A stretch of 64,000 bases of DNA from an uncultured bacterium (GCA_938036155.1 CALHPA010000001.1:306628-370627); one strand, 5' to 3'; shown: positions 1 through 9,124, counted from the stretch's first letter. Numbers and translations are program-made. Notes: generated from the sequence alone by a model not told the origin.

Positions 1-34
1 TTTACACTTTTTTATATACAATAGTTATATTAAA

Positions 35-541
35 ATGCGTGAACTAAAACTTTCTAAAATTCAAACGCCACTTGGCGAAATGACGGCAATCGCTCACGAC
101 GATGCTTTGGTTTTTTTGGAATTTCAAGATAATGAAAATTTCGAAAAAGATTTAGTTCAAATTAAAGATTTTTTTGAAGTTGAAAAGGTTGAAGAAGGAG
201 AAAATTTACCTATCAAACAGATACGCATTGAGCTTGAAGATTATTTCAAACACCCTTTCGCGAGTTTTCGAACACCGATTGAAATGATTGGAACAGATTT
301 TCAAAAACAGGTTTGGGAAGAGCTTCAAAATATTCGCTCTGGCTCAACCTCAACATATTCTGAAATTGCTGAAAAAATTGAAAATCCTAATGCCGTTCGT
401 GCAGTTGGCAACGCTTTAAACGCAAATAAGCTTTCTATAATTATTCCGTGTCATCGAGTTCTTACGAAAGATATGGATTTTGGCGGTTATAACGGAGGGC
501 AAAACCGTAAAAGCTGGCTACTTCAACATGAAGGAATTTAA
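35..541 (+). CDS. ogt: Methylated-DNA--protein-cysteine methyltransferase
   Basis: A suicide alkyltransferase that moves the alkyl group from O6-alkylguanine in DNA to its own cysteine. The 168-residue protein has the family layout: a poorly conserved N-terminal domain (about 1-80) and a C-terminal catalytic domain with the active-site PCHRV motif (Cys139). The helix-turn-helix region with conserved Asn and Arg residues (about 105-130, VRAVGNALNAN) precedes it. The ATG follows an AT-rich TATATT-like box by only a few bases, so translation may be from a leaderless mRNA, but the window edge cuts the upstream region. It is followed by a bidirectional terminator shared with the convergent nucleotidyltransferase gene. 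Confidence 0.95.
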   Translation: MRELKLSKIQTPLGEMTAIAHDDALVFLEFQDNENFEKDLVQIKDFFEVEKVEEGENLPIKQIRIELEDYFKHPFASFRTPIEMIGTDFQKQVWEELQNIRSGSTSTYSEIAEKIENPNAVRAVGNALNANKLSIIIPCHRVLTKDMDFGGYNGGQNRKSWLLQHEGI

Positions 542-542
542 A

Positions 543-571
543 AAACGCTCATTACTGAGCGTTTATTTTTT
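543..571. terminator. Bidirectional intrinsic terminator
   Basis: A 9-bp stem (AAACGCTCA/TGAGCGTTT, 4-nt loop) is followed by a T-rich tract on the plus strand. It separates the convergent ogt and nucleotidyltransferase genes. Confidence 0.85.
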
Positions 572-572
572 G

Positions 573-1526
573 CTAGAGGCTTTCGAAATATCTTATGACT
601 TCTTTCAGATCTTTAATATATTTTTCACGATTTTGAGAAGCCATCATCATTACAGGAACCGCTAAAGCGTAGTCATGACAGTTCCCGGTGTCGCAATACA
701 GTCCATTCACACGAACTGCATAGAATTCCATTCCATCATTCATTGCTTTTTGTACGGGAATCTGATACATCAGCTCCCCGCTTCCGTCAAACTTTTCCGT
801 ATAATCACTCATATATTCAATGATTCCGTTTTCGAAAATCACTCCACGAACACTTGCGAGTTCGCTCCGAGCTTTTTCGAAACCAGGCTTTTCGTCAATC
901 TTATTGACGGACAAAACCAAATTGTCATCTTTATTTTTTGGATGATGAATAATTTCTCCTACGACAATTGCGTATTTTGAATATTCAATATTGTCTTGCA
1001 CTTGTTTAACAGGCAAGATACTTCCACCGTATTCTTCATAGGCTTCAAAAATTTGCTCGAATTCATTTTTGCCAACTGTCGCAAAAATGTCATCAGGGAA
1101 AAAGTAACCAAAGTCATTTTTCCCAATAAAGTCAATAACTTCAGGAGTGCTAAGCGGAGCTTGATTACCATAGAATTCACAATTTTGCTGGATAAATTTT
1201 GCTGGAGCTAAAAATTCAACTCGTTCAACTTTTTCAGCAAAATTATGTTTACCCTTGCTTCGAAGCTCTTCAATAATTGATTTTTTACTTTCGAAAATAC
1301 TTTCTATTGAAGTTTTTTTAGGGCTAACAACAATCGCGATATTTTGTGCGGATATTCCAGCCTGAACCAACTTCTCCACCAAAACTACAATTGAATTTTG
1401 TAGATAACCCTCAAAGGGCAATGGTAGTAACTCTTTGGCAAATCCTATAGTTGCTGGGTACCCACGTGTACCGTTTCCTGCAGCAGGAATAATAACCTTC
1501 AAGTCTTCACGTTTCTTCTTTTGCAT
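573..1526 (-). CDS. GalU-like sugar-1-phosphate nucleotidyltransferase
   Basis: A 317-residue nucleotidyltransferase of the UTP-glucose-1-phosphate uridylyltransferase type, expected to make a nucleotide sugar (for example UDP-glucose) for surface glycans. The N-terminal nucleotide-binding signature is AAGNGTRGYPATIGFAKELLPL (about residues 15-36), close to the GalU consensus. The Lys usual after PAT is Ile here, so substrate preference is uncertain. The ATG has an AGGAGG ribosome site about 9 nt upstream. Transcription is likely from the promoter at 1580-1608, whose -35 box sits inside the nusA terminator. A glucose-1-phosphate thymidylyltransferase role cannot be excluded. Confidence 0.8.
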   Translation of the reverse strand: MQKKKREDLKVIIPAAGNGTRGYPATIGFAKELLPLPFEGYLQNSIVVLVEKLVQAGISAQNIAIVVSPKKTSIESIFESKKSIIEELRSKGKHNFAEKVERVEFLAPAKFIQQNCEFYGNQAPLSTPEVIDFIGKNDFGYFFPDDIFATVGKNEFEQIFEAYEEYGGSILPVKQVQDNIEYSKYAIVVGEIIHHPKNKDDNLVLSVNKIDEKPGFEKARSELASVRGVIFENGIIEYMSDYTEKFDGSGELMYQIPVQKAMNDGMEFYAVRVNGLYCDTGNCHDYALAVPVMMMASQNREKYIKDLKEVIRYFESL

Positions 1527-1579
1527 ATCTAAATGCCTCCTTTTTTTAAGTACTTTGGTTGCCCAAAGCCAATGTGGTA

Positions 1580-1608
1580 ATTATAACAGAAAAAAAGCTA
1601 GTAGTCAA
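1580..1608 (-). promoter_or_regulatory. Promoter of the GalU-like gene, nested in nusA terminator
   Basis: Minus-strand TTGACT (1603-1608), 17-bp spacer, TATAAT (1580-1585). The -35 box occupies the loop of the nusA terminator hairpin. Confidence 0.8.
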
Positions 1609-1618
1609 CATCACTAGC
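1590..1618 (-). terminator. nusA intrinsic terminator
   Basis: Minus-strand stem GCTAGT/ACTAGC with a 10-nt loop, followed by seven T. It lies just after the nusA stop codon. Confidence 0.85.
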
Positions 1619-1628
1619 TCTTAAAGTA

Positions 1629-2825
1629 TTATTGCTCTTCTCCGCCGAATTTTTCTCGATCACTTTCATCGCCATCGAGATTTTCAACAACTTCGCTTTC
1701 AGTCGCTTCATTTAAAGCACTAAACAAGCCATCTTCAACATTTCCGCGTGGTTTTTTTTCGGTAGATTTAGCAAGTTCAATATCGAGTTCGAAACCAGTT
1801 AGTCGACTTGCAAGGCGAACATTCTGTCCAGCGCGACCAATCGCAACACTTTGTTGATCTTCACTCACAAGCACAGTTGCTCGTTTGCGTTCGTTTTCAC
1901 CAGTTTCTTTAATTTGAACTTCAACGACTTCTGCAGGGCTTAACGCCTCACGGATAAATTCGCTTGGGTTTTCGCTCCAAGTTACAATATCAATTTTTTC
2001 GCGTTCACCAATTTCATTCATAACAGATTGAACTCGCACGCCACGACTGCCAACGAAAGTTCCAACTGGATCAACACCGTTCATAATTGAACGAACCGCT
2101 ATCTTGGTTCGGCGACCAGCCTCACGCGCAATCGCCACAATTTCAACCATTCCAGTTTCTAGTTCTGGTACTTCTTGTTCGAAAAGAATTTCAACAAATT
2201 TTGCATCAGCACGCGAAAGAATCAATTCTGGCGCACGACCATCTCGTTCAATTTCTTTAATAAGAACTTTAATCCGTTGGCCAACACTAAAATACTCACC
2301 ATTAATTTGTTCACGGAGCGGCATAATTCCGTTCGCTTTTCCTAGGTCGATTCTCACAAATCGTTGGTCAATTTTTGAAACCGAACCACTTACGATAGTA
2401 CCAACTTTATCTTCAAATTCTTCAAGAATAATCTCACGTTCAGCTTCACGGAGTCGTTGCAAGACAACTTGCTTGGCAGTTTGAGCCGCTACACGACCAA
2501 AAGTTTCAACTGGGAACTTCTCTTCAACAATTTCGCCAATCTCAACATTTGCATCAATTTTTTTCGCATCTTCAAGAGAAATCTCGTTATTAACATTATA
2601 AGCTTCTTCACCATCAACAACTTCGTATTGAACAAAAACTTCAGCATCACCAGTTTGTGTATTTAGTTCTGCTCGAACATTTTGGTCGCGATTTCCGTTT
2701 TCACGTCGCCAAGCGGCTGCAATTGCCATTTCGATAACTTCTAAAACTTTTTCTTCTGGTAAATTTTTTTCAGCTGCAATTGTTTTTGCTGCCAACATCA
2801 TTTGTTTAATATTTAAATCTTCCAT
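1629..2825 (-). CDS. nusA: Transcription termination/antitermination protein NusA
   Basis: A 398-residue NusA that binds RNA polymerase and modulates pausing, termination and antitermination. Order of domains: N-terminal polymerase-binding domain (about 1-125), S1 RNA-binding domain (about 135-200, with GSVSKIDQRFVRIDLGKANGIMPLREQ) and tandem KH domains (about 215-350, with the GSRGVRVQSVMNEIGEREKIDIV signature and a second AIGRAGQNVRLASRLTGF). A short acidic tail follows, and there are no C-terminal acidic repeats of the E. coli kind. The ATG has AAAGGA upstream and a roughly 55-nt leader from the promoter at 2888-2916. The neighbours recG and the nucleotidyltransferase have separate promoters. 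Confidence 0.96.
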   Translation of the reverse strand: MEDLNIKQMMLAAKTIAAEKNLPEEKVLEVIEMAIAAAWRRENGNRDQNVRAELNTQTGDAEVFVQYEVVDGEEAYNVNNEISLEDAKKIDANVEIGEIVEEKFPVETFGRVAAQTAKQVVLQRLREAEREIILEEFEDKVGTIVSGSVSKIDQRFVRIDLGKANGIMPLREQINGEYFSVGQRIKVLIKEIERDGRAPELILSRADAKFVEILFEQEVPELETGMVEIVAIAREAGRRTKIAVRSIMNGVDPVGTFVGSRGVRVQSVMNEIGEREKIDIVTWSENPSEFIREALSPAEVVEVQIKETGENERKRATVLVSEDQQSVAIGRAGQNVRLASRLTGFELDIELAKSTEKKPRGNVEDGLFSALNEATESEVVENLDGDESDREKFGGEEQ

Positions 2826-2887
2826 TTTATCCTTTCGAAATAATTTCTTTTATGAAAAATGCCGACCCGCTGGCCGACTACTTTTCA

Positions 2888-2916
2888 ATTCTAACACAAT
2901 TTATTTTTTTCGTCAA
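2888..2916 (-). promoter_or_regulatory. nusA promoter
   Basis: Minus-strand TTGACG (2911-2916), 17-bp spacer, TAGAAT (2888-2893), about 60 bases upstream of the nusA ATG. This gene has a normal leader and ribosome site. Confidence 0.75.
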
Positions 2917-2920
2917 TATT

Positions 2921-4972
2921 TTAATTCAACAAAGTCAATCTTTGGTATTTTTCAAGCGATTTTGGCTTTTCGTTTAAATATTTTTGCCAATCTTTTTGAT
3001 TTTTGAATAAAAAATCCACCGCAGATTGTGCTCGCGAAATCATTTTCACGTCGCCAATACTTGCAAATTCCAGATTAATTTCGCCACTTTGTGCCTTACC
3101 ATAAATTTCACCAGCACCACGAAGCTCTAAATCCTTTTCCGCCAAAATAAATCCATCATCAGTTTTCGAAATTTCTTGGAGCCTCTGTGGCGGTTTCGCA
3201 TTTGAACTCATCACAAGATAGCAAAATGCATCATCACCGCCACGACCCACTCGCCCACGAAGCTGATGAAGCTGCGCTAAGCCAAAACGGTCAGCATTTT
3301 CAATCACAATTGTGCTTGCGTTTGGAACATCAATTCCAACTTCAATAACAGTAGTTGAAAGTAGAATATCAGCCTTTTTTGCCAAAAAATCTGCCATGGT
3401 TTGCTCTTTTTCTTCCGACTTCATTTTACCGTGAAGCTGCAAAACTCTAAGCTCCTTAAAATCACGCTTTAATCGTTTAAATTCCGCCTCAACACTTTTA
3501 ATTTCATCATTTTTACCTTCTTGAATGGCTGGGACAATCACAAAAACTTGCCGTCCATTCGAAATTTCAGCTTTAATTTTCGAATTCATCGGTGCAAGTG
3601 AAGATGGTGAAATAATTTCAGTTTGAATTGGCTTTCTTCCTTTAGGTTTTTCTTTCAATATTGAAACACTCAAATCACCAAAGAGTGTTAATTGCAACGA
3701 CCTTGGAATTGGAGTGGCAGTCATTGCAAGTAAATGTGGCATTTTTTGGTGAGATTTTTCAAGAATTTTTTGCCTTTGAGCAACACCAAAGCGGTGCTGT
3801 TCATCAATAACTACTAAACCAAGATTCGAAAATTCCACTTTTTCTTGAATAATTGCGCTCGTACCGACCAAAATATCAAGATTACCATTTTTTAAATTTT
3901 CAAAAAGTGTTTTACGAGCCTTTCCTTTTACCTTGCCCGAAAGAAAACCAATCGAAACACCGCACCAAGCCAAAGCTTTCGAAAAATTCTCAGCTAATTG
4001 TTGCGCAAGAATCTCGGTCGGCGCAAAAACTGCCACTTGATAACCATTTTTTACCGCATTTAATGCCGCAATTGCCGCTACGGTTGTTTTTCCAGACCCA
4101 ACATCACCTTGTAAAAGACGATTCATCGGAGAATCCTGGCTCATATTTTGCATAATTTCCCAAGAAGCAAGGCGTTGCGAAGGAGTCAATTCGAATGGTA
4201 AATTCTCGACAAAATTCTTCACATCTTGAATTTTCGGCTCGATATTATATCCACAAAGTTGTTCATTCTCAATTTTATTTAATTTCGCAGCTAAAATCAG
4301 CTCAAAAATCTCATCAAAAGCAAGCCGTTCAAGAGCTAAATTAAACTCTTCTGCCGATCCCGGAAAATGCACCCACTCAATCGCTTGTGCGCGTGAAACT
4401 AACTTTTCTTTTCGAACAATAATTTTAGGTAAAGTTTCGGGAAGGATCTTCATCATCGGCTTTAGCTCCACTAAAATCTTTCGAATTGTTTCGGTTTTTA
4501 AACCTTTTTTTTGCGGATAAATTGGCACAATTTCACCATCTTCACCCGAAAAATTTTGGTTTTTTGGTAATTCTTCGCGCTTCATAACACTTGGATTCGT
4601 GATTTGATAACGATTATAATTAAATTCATATTTTCCTGAAAAGAAAAATTCTTCTTCATCTTGAAGCTGTTTTACACGATAAGGCTGATTAAACCAAATT
4701 GCCTTAATTTTATCTTTTCCATCAGTTAAGATCGCCTCAGTTATCGTCATTCCACGCCGAACTCGACGCATTGAAACTTTTTCGGCATAGGCCTTGAAAA
4801 GAACCTTTCCCGGCTTAATCTCGCTCAAGCTAGTTAAACTTGCGAAATCTTCATATTTTCGAGGAAAAAACTCTAAAATATTACCAACAGTTCGCAAATT
4901 AGCATTTTCTAATTTTTCAAGCGTTTTCTCGCCAACACCTTTAATAAGCCCTAATGAAGAATTTAGATTCAT
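2921..4972 (-). CDS. recG: ATP-dependent DNA helicase RecG
   Basis: A full-length 683-residue superfamily 2 helicase that remodels stalled replication forks and recombination intermediates. It starts with a helix-hairpin-helix-like segment and the OB-fold wedge domain (about 55-125). The helicase core has Walker A GDVGSGKTT (289-297), DEQH Walker B (390-393), AMTATPIPRS motif III and the QLRGRVGRG motif VI, then the RecG C-terminal region. The ATG lies 6 nt after the -10 box at 4979-4984, so the mRNA appears leaderless. No terminator is obvious between recG and nusA. Confidence 0.96.
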   Translation of the reverse strand: MNLNSSLGLIKGVGEKTLEKLENANLRTVGNILEFFPRKYEDFASLTSLSEIKPGKVLFKAYAEKVSMRRVRRGMTITEAILTDGKDKIKAIWFNQPYRVKQLQDEEEFFFSGKYEFNYNRYQITNPSVMKREELPKNQNFSGEDGEIVPIYPQKKGLKTETIRKILVELKPMMKILPETLPKIIVRKEKLVSRAQAIEWVHFPGSAEEFNLALERLAFDEIFELILAAKLNKIENEQLCGYNIEPKIQDVKNFVENLPFELTPSQRLASWEIMQNMSQDSPMNRLLQGDVGSGKTTVAAIAALNAVKNGYQVAVFAPTEILAQQLAENFSKALAWCGVSIGFLSGKVKGKARKTLFENLKNGNLDILVGTSAIIQEKVEFSNLGLVVIDEQHRFGVAQRQKILEKSHQKMPHLLAMTATPIPRSLQLTLFGDLSVSILKEKPKGRKPIQTEIISPSSLAPMNSKIKAEISNGRQVFVIVPAIQEGKNDEIKSVEAEFKRLKRDFKELRVLQLHGKMKSEEKEQTMADFLAKKADILLSTTVIEVGIDVPNASTIVIENADRFGLAQLHQLRGRVGRGGDDAFCYLVMSSNAKPPQRLQEISKTDDGFILAEKDLELRGAGEIYGKAQSGEINLEFASIGDVKMISRAQSAVDFLFKNQKDWQKYLNEKPKSLEKYQRLTLLN

Positions 4973-4978
4973 TATATA

Positions 4979-5007
4979 ATTTTAGCATTTTTTGATATCA
5001 TTTTCAA
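4979..5007 (-). promoter_or_regulatory. recG promoter, leaderless geometry
   Basis: Minus-strand TTGAAA (5002-5007), 17-bp spacer ending TGC (extended -10), TAAAAT (4979-4984), then 6 nt to the ATG. Confidence 0.8.
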
Positions 5008-5177
5008 TTTTCAGAAAGATCTATTTCTCTTCCAGTTTTCATAAAATTATTATCACAAACTTTCAAACCTTTAATACAGTTAATCTCATTACTTTAACGC
5101 ATAGTGTTATTTTTAGTATCTTTGTTTGGTCTACCTAATTTCTTTATATTTTATCTTGCTTAAAAGCTTATACTAAT
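5008..5177. other. Intergenic stretch upstream of recG
   Basis: AT-rich spacer between the recG promoter and the RNase J terminator. I see no convincing reading frame, RNA fold or repeat in it. Confidence 0.5.
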
Positions 5178-5203
5178 AAAAATCGCCCGTTTTGAGCGAT
5201 TTT
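5178..5203 (-). terminator. RNase J terminator (AATCGC/GCGATT type)
   Basis: Stem AAAATCGC...GCGATTTT with T-run on the minus strand. Near-identical stems occur at 19045, 38984 and 42801. Confidence 0.85.
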
Positions 5204-5212
5204 CGAAACAGA

Positions 5213-7288
5213 TTAAACTTTATTCACCACTGGAATAACGATCGGTGTATGACCAGTTGAATCAAACAATAGGTGCGAAATATCATCTTTAATTTCTTGT
5301 TTCATGTCAGTAATTTCAACTTTTCGTTCAACTTCACGGTCGATTTTAATCCGCAAATAATGACGAATTTTACCAATCAACTCTTCACTATCTTTTAGAT
5401 AAACAAATCCACGCGAAATCACATCTGGCGTTTTAAGAAGTCGGCCAGTTTTCTTGCTAATTGTTAGTACGATAATGAAAATACCTTCAGTTGAAATATG
5501 CAATCGGTCTTTTACGACAGCATCATGAACCGTATTTCCAGTGTTATCATAAAGAATTGAGCCAACATGAACACGACCACCTTTTTTAATTTTCTTTTCT
5601 TTTGTAAGCTCGATGATATCACCACTGTCAGCAACAAGAATCTCTTCTCGTTTCAATCCAAGAACTTTCTGCGCCATTTCAGCATTGTGCTGAAGCATGT
5701 AAAATTCACCATGAACTGGGAGGTAATTTTTTGGGCGAATAGTTTCCACTAATCGAACGTGGTCATCATAATAAGCATGTCCTGAAAGGTGGAGTGGGCC
5801 AATACCGTGATAATGACCGCGACCGTGCTGAATTACGCCAGCACCTTCCCGCAAGAGCCCATCAACGGTCGAGGCTACACGAGGCTCATTTCCTGGAATC
5901 GGACTCGAAGAAAATACCACAACATCTGTTGCTTTAATTTTCACAAATCGGTGAGCACCCGTCGCCATTCGATTCAAAACTGCGTTTAATTCACCTTGCG
6001 AACCTGTGCAGACAATTGTAACTTTCGAATCATCAAGCTTCACGATATCTTCCATTTTTACAATAACATCTTTTGGAACTTTAATTTTTCGCGATCTTAA
6101 CGCAATTTCAATCGCATTGATCATCGAGAATCCAGCAAACGCAACTTTGCGGTCGTGTTTTACTGCTTCATCTAAAATTAATTGTAGTCGATAAATCTGG
6201 CTCGAGAAACAAGAAAAAATCAATCGTGCATGCGGATATGCTGTCATTACTTCACCAACACTTTCGCCAATTGAATATTCACTGTGTGGATGCGTTCCTG
6301 GTGTATCAATATTAGTACTTTCATTCATCAATAAATCAACACCTTCGGTTTGCGCAATTTCAGCAAGCCGTGGTAGATCGAATTGAGTATCAACCGGATC
6401 GTTTTCGAAACGCCAGTCACCCATATGAACAATATTCCCATTTGGCGTACGAATAACCATTGCCACACAACCAGGGATTGAGTGCAAAACATGCACAAAT
6501 TCAAGCGTCATATGCTCTGAAATTCGAATTTGTTCGTGCTTAAACGGATCAACAATTTGGTAATTTGGCGAAACCTCAACAACCGCCTCTTCCATCTGGC
6601 GTTTAATCATTCCAATCGTAAAATCAGTTGCATAAATTGGAATATTATTGCCAAATTCAGGCAAGAGCTGACGAACAGCACCAATGTGATCAAGGTGAGC
6701 ATGTGTAAATGCAACCGCTTTAACTTTGTGCATATTATCTTTTAAATAAGTGATATCTGGCGTCATAAAGTTCACACCAGGGTAGTCCTCGTTTGGGAAA
6801 ATTGAGCCCATGTCAATCACCAAAATTTCATCCATATATTCAATTGCGAACATATTTTTACCAATTCCAAATTCGCCCAAACCACCAAGCGGAATCACTC
6901 GCACGCTATCCTTTTCTGGGCGAAGTTTCTTCAATTTCGAAGCTGTTAATTGTTCGCCATCAAAACCATTGAACAGCGATTTATTAACAGGGATATTTAC
7001 GATGTGTTGTGTTGCTCGCATATTGATATCATTCGAAATCATTCGTTGAGCTCGCACAACTGCACCACGACGCGTTGTTGTTGGCAAATTCACCTTTTTA
7101 GCGTCGGTTTTTTGAACTCGAGTTTGCTTTGAAATATTCTTAGCCTTTTGAGCAATTTTTGTGCTCTTCTCGTTATTTTCTTTTTTCGCATTCCCAACAT
7201 ATTTATCGCGATTTTTTTGCAAATCTTGGGCTTTTTTTTGCAAGTTAGCACGCCTTCGAGCCTGCTTCTCATTAAAATTATCAGTCAT
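5213..7288 (-). CDS. rnj: Ribonuclease J
   Basis: A metallo-beta-lactamase/beta-CASP ribonuclease for mRNA decay and 5'-end maturation. The core starts near residue 128 (VRVIPLGGLGEFGIGKN) and contains the zinc-binding motif THAHLDHIG (HAHLDH 196-201), later His residues (HMGDWR, HVSGHA-like LHLSGHAYYDDH) and the C-terminal domain. At 691 residues it is about 130 longer than typical RNase J. The extra N-terminal 125 residues are Lys/Arg/Gln rich and probably disordered, which suggests RNA or ribosome binding. The ATG has an AAGGAG ribosome site. A promoter lies at 7366-7394. Confidence 0.94.
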   Translation of the reverse strand: MTDNFNEKQARRRANLQKKAQDLQKNRDKYVGNAKKENNEKSTKIAQKAKNISKQTRVQKTDAKKVNLPTTTRRGAVVRAQRMISNDINMRATQHIVNIPVNKSLFNGFDGEQLTASKLKKLRPEKDSVRVIPLGGLGEFGIGKNMFAIEYMDEILVIDMGSIFPNEDYPGVNFMTPDITYLKDNMHKVKAVAFTHAHLDHIGAVRQLLPEFGNNIPIYATDFTIGMIKRQMEEAVVEVSPNYQIVDPFKHEQIRISEHMTLEFVHVLHSIPGCVAMVIRTPNGNIVHMGDWRFENDPVDTQFDLPRLAEIAQTEGVDLLMNESTNIDTPGTHPHSEYSIGESVGEVMTAYPHARLIFSCFSSQIYRLQLILDEAVKHDRKVAFAGFSMINAIEIALRSRKIKVPKDVIVKMEDIVKLDDSKVTIVCTGSQGELNAVLNRMATGAHRFVKIKATDVVVFSSSPIPGNEPRVASTVDGLLREGAGVIQHGRGHYHGIGPLHLSGHAYYDDHVRLVETIRPKNYLPVHGEFYMLQHNAEMAQKVLGLKREEILVADSGDIIELTKEKKIKKGGRVHVGSILYDNTGNTVHDAVVKDRLHISTEGIFIIVLTISKKTGRLLKTPDVISRGFVYLKDSEELIGKIRHYLRIKIDREVERKVEITDMKQEIKDDISHLLFDSTGHTPIVIPVVNKV

Positions 7289-7365
7289 TTTTCTCCTTAA
7301 ATTAAAGCGTTCGAAAAGTTATTTTTATGTCGGATTTTTCGAACAAGTAATATTTTAGTATTTCT

Positions 7366-7394
7366 ATTTTATCAAATTTCAAGCTTAAAGTCAA
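7366..7394 (-). promoter_or_regulatory. RNase J promoter
   Basis: Minus-strand TTGACT (7389-7394), 17-bp spacer, TAAAAT (7366-7371). The leader to the rnj ATG is about 70 nt. Confidence 0.75.
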
Positions 7395-7395
7395 A

Positions 7396-7420
7396 TAAAA
7401 AAGAGCCCAAAAGGGGCCCT
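7396..7420 (-). terminator. Terminator of the 243-residue unknown gene
   Basis: Minus-strand GC-rich hairpin (AGGGCCCC/GGGCTCT, one mismatch) followed by TTTTTT, directly after the stop at 7424. Confidence 0.8.
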
Positions 7421-7423
7421 AAA

Positions 7424-8155
7424 TTATAAAAGCAATGCTCTACACCTCTCCACTAAGCTAAACTTATAACCTTTTTCAGAAAGAGCCTTATAAGCTCTTC
7501 TCAGGTCCTTTTTTAATTCCTCGTCAAGCATTCTCATTTCGGATTTCGAATGCAAAATCGAAATGAGACCCTTGTAAATTACACCATCAATAAAAGGGTT
7601 ATATCCTCTTATAAAAAAGTCAACAGACCCTTTATTCTCACTTCTAATAAGCATCGCAAACTGTTTCCCAAATGTGTTACATCTCTCACATATACTCAGG
7701 CCTGTGAAATATATATTAGCCATTAGTTCGTAGCCACCAGTAGGTAGTCTGTTAGCAATAGGTCTTAAGGAGTGAATAATTATTAAAGACTCCTCACAAC
7801 CGAGCTGGTTGTCTTGTGTAATCATCTGGATTATATTCTCGGCAAGAATATAATCCATGTTTGCTGGAATATTAAAGACATTTTCGTTAAGCATTTCAGA
7901 GAAATGCTTATAAAAGCTTTTTATAAAGTTCCAAATTTTTTGTAACTTCTCTTCCATAGCTTCATATTTTTCATCATACTTTATGTCGCTATGAAATTTT
8001 TCTGCGATATTTAAAAGCCTTTGCAACTCTTGAATGTCGCATTCGCTAATGGCTTTCAATGCCATCTTGACATCCCAAACTAACGGATAGAGATGCTTTT
8101 GGGCTTCAAAATAGTCCGTGCTTTCTTCATTGAAAAGAGCTTCATATAATAACAT
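7424..8155 (-). CDS. Uncharacterised protein, helical, 243 residues
   Basis: I do not recognise this protein. It is predicted mostly alpha-helical and soluble, with no signal peptide or membrane segment, and carries scattered Cys residues including CERC (about 178-181). The start is well supported: an AGGAGG ribosome site 6 nt before the ATG and a TATAAT box at 8187-8192. It has its own terminator, so it is a single-gene unit beside another unknown gene. Cargo-like placement between RNase J and a CobW gene suggests accessory content, but codon use does not look foreign. Confidence 0.7.
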   Translation of the reverse strand: MLLYEALFNEESTDYFEAQKHLYPLVWDVKMALKAISECDIQELQRLLNIAEKFHSDIKYDEKYEAMEEKLQKIWNFIKSFYKHFSEMLNENVFNIPANMDYILAENIIQMITQDNQLGCEESLIIIHSLRPIANRLPTGGYELMANIYFTGLSICERCNTFGKQFAMLIRSENKGSVDFFIRGYNPFIDGVIYKGLISILHSKSEMRMLDEELKKDLRRAYKALSEKGYKFSLVERCRALLL

Positions 8156-8246
8156 TTGTTACCTCCAAAATATATAGAATATAAATATTATACCAGATTT
8201 TCGAAAAAAAGAAAACACTGCATATTTAGCAGGGCTAAGTTTTTTA

Positions 8247-9014
8247 CTAACCTTTAGCAAGAGAAGAGGGAACTTTAATGCATTTCGAAAGCTTGATTTC
8301 TTCTTCAATGATATAATTACCATTTAACGAAAATTCTAATGCATTATTACCATTATCAATTCTTGGGGTTATGTTATAGAGCATTCTTGCTTTTACTCTA
8401 ATAAAGGAGCGAACCATCCAGAGGTAAAACTCCATAAGAACCCATAACCCTGCGATAAAAATAAGCGAGATTTTGTCTGGCTGATTTTCAGTAATCAAAA
8501 GTGTCGCCATAAACAATAAAGCTAAAACAGCAACTAAATGAGATAAATAAAACCTAATTGCGAATTTATTTATCTCTTTGAAAGCTTTCTTTACGAAAAG
8601 ATAGTTTCTCTTCCCGGCTTCCGTGTTCTTAGGTTGCTCAAATCCTTCAGTGGAAACCCACACCCAGCTGGTTATCAGCCTTTTCTTGATGTTGAGAATT
8701 TCCTCACCAAAGAAATATAGTCTGATTATATCAAAATTAGATAGTAATGTTATGGTTATTAAGCTTGTCAATATTAATATTGACAAAAATCCATAACTCT
8801 GACTAATTTTTGCAAGTATCAATAAAGCACTTAATATTAAAAACCACCCAAGAAGCAAAATTTTTAGCCACATATTATCTATAAATACTTTATTAATAAT
8901 ATATTCCTTCTTCGGAAAACTAAATTCATCACGAATTTCTTTCGTGTCTAATTTAACCTCCTCGTTTTCGCCAGTATATAAGTTATTCATTGTTAAAACT
9001 CTCGAAATCTTCAT
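8247..9014 (-). CDS. Uncharacterised multi-pass membrane protein
   Basis: A 255-residue protein with about four hydrophobic helices in two pairs (around residues 48-95 and 155-200), separated by a charged cytoplasmic-looking loop (about 96-150). A polar C-terminal domain follows. No family is recognised. The AGAGGAAA upstream of the ATG is a plausible ribosome site and a promoter with extended -10 lies at 9064-9092. It is transcribed divergently from the CobW-type gene. Confidence 0.65.
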   Translation of the reverse strand: MKISRVLTMNNLYTGENEEVKLDTKEIRDEFSFPKKEYIINKVFIDNMWLKILLLGWFLILSALLILAKISQSYGFLSILILTSLITITLLSNFDIIRLYFFGEEILNIKKRLITSWVWVSTEGFEQPKNTEAGKRNYLFVKKAFKEINKFAIRFYLSHLVAVLALLFMATLLITENQPDKISLIFIAGLWVLMEFYLWMVRSFIRVKARMLYNITPRIDNGNNALEFSLNGNYIIEEEIKLSKCIKVPSSLAKG

Positions 9015-9063
9015 ATAAGATTTCCTCTCTTTCTAAATTTCTTTGCAAAATGCAACTTTCAAA

Positions 9064-9092
9064 ATTATACCATATATTCTTTAAAAATGCAA
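9064..9092 (-). promoter_or_regulatory. Promoter of the 255-residue membrane protein gene
   Basis: Minus-strand TTGCAT (9087-9092), 17-bp spacer ending TGG, TATAAT (9064-9069). Confidence 0.75.
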
Positions 9093-9095
9093 ATC

Positions 9096-9124
9096 TTGCA
9101 GGCTTTCTAAAAATCTGCTAAACT
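9096..9124 (+). promoter_or_regulatory. CobW-type gene promoter, leaderless geometry
   Basis: TTGCAG (9096-9101), 17-bp spacer, TAAACT (9119-9124), then 6 nt to the ATG at 9131. Confidence 0.75.
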
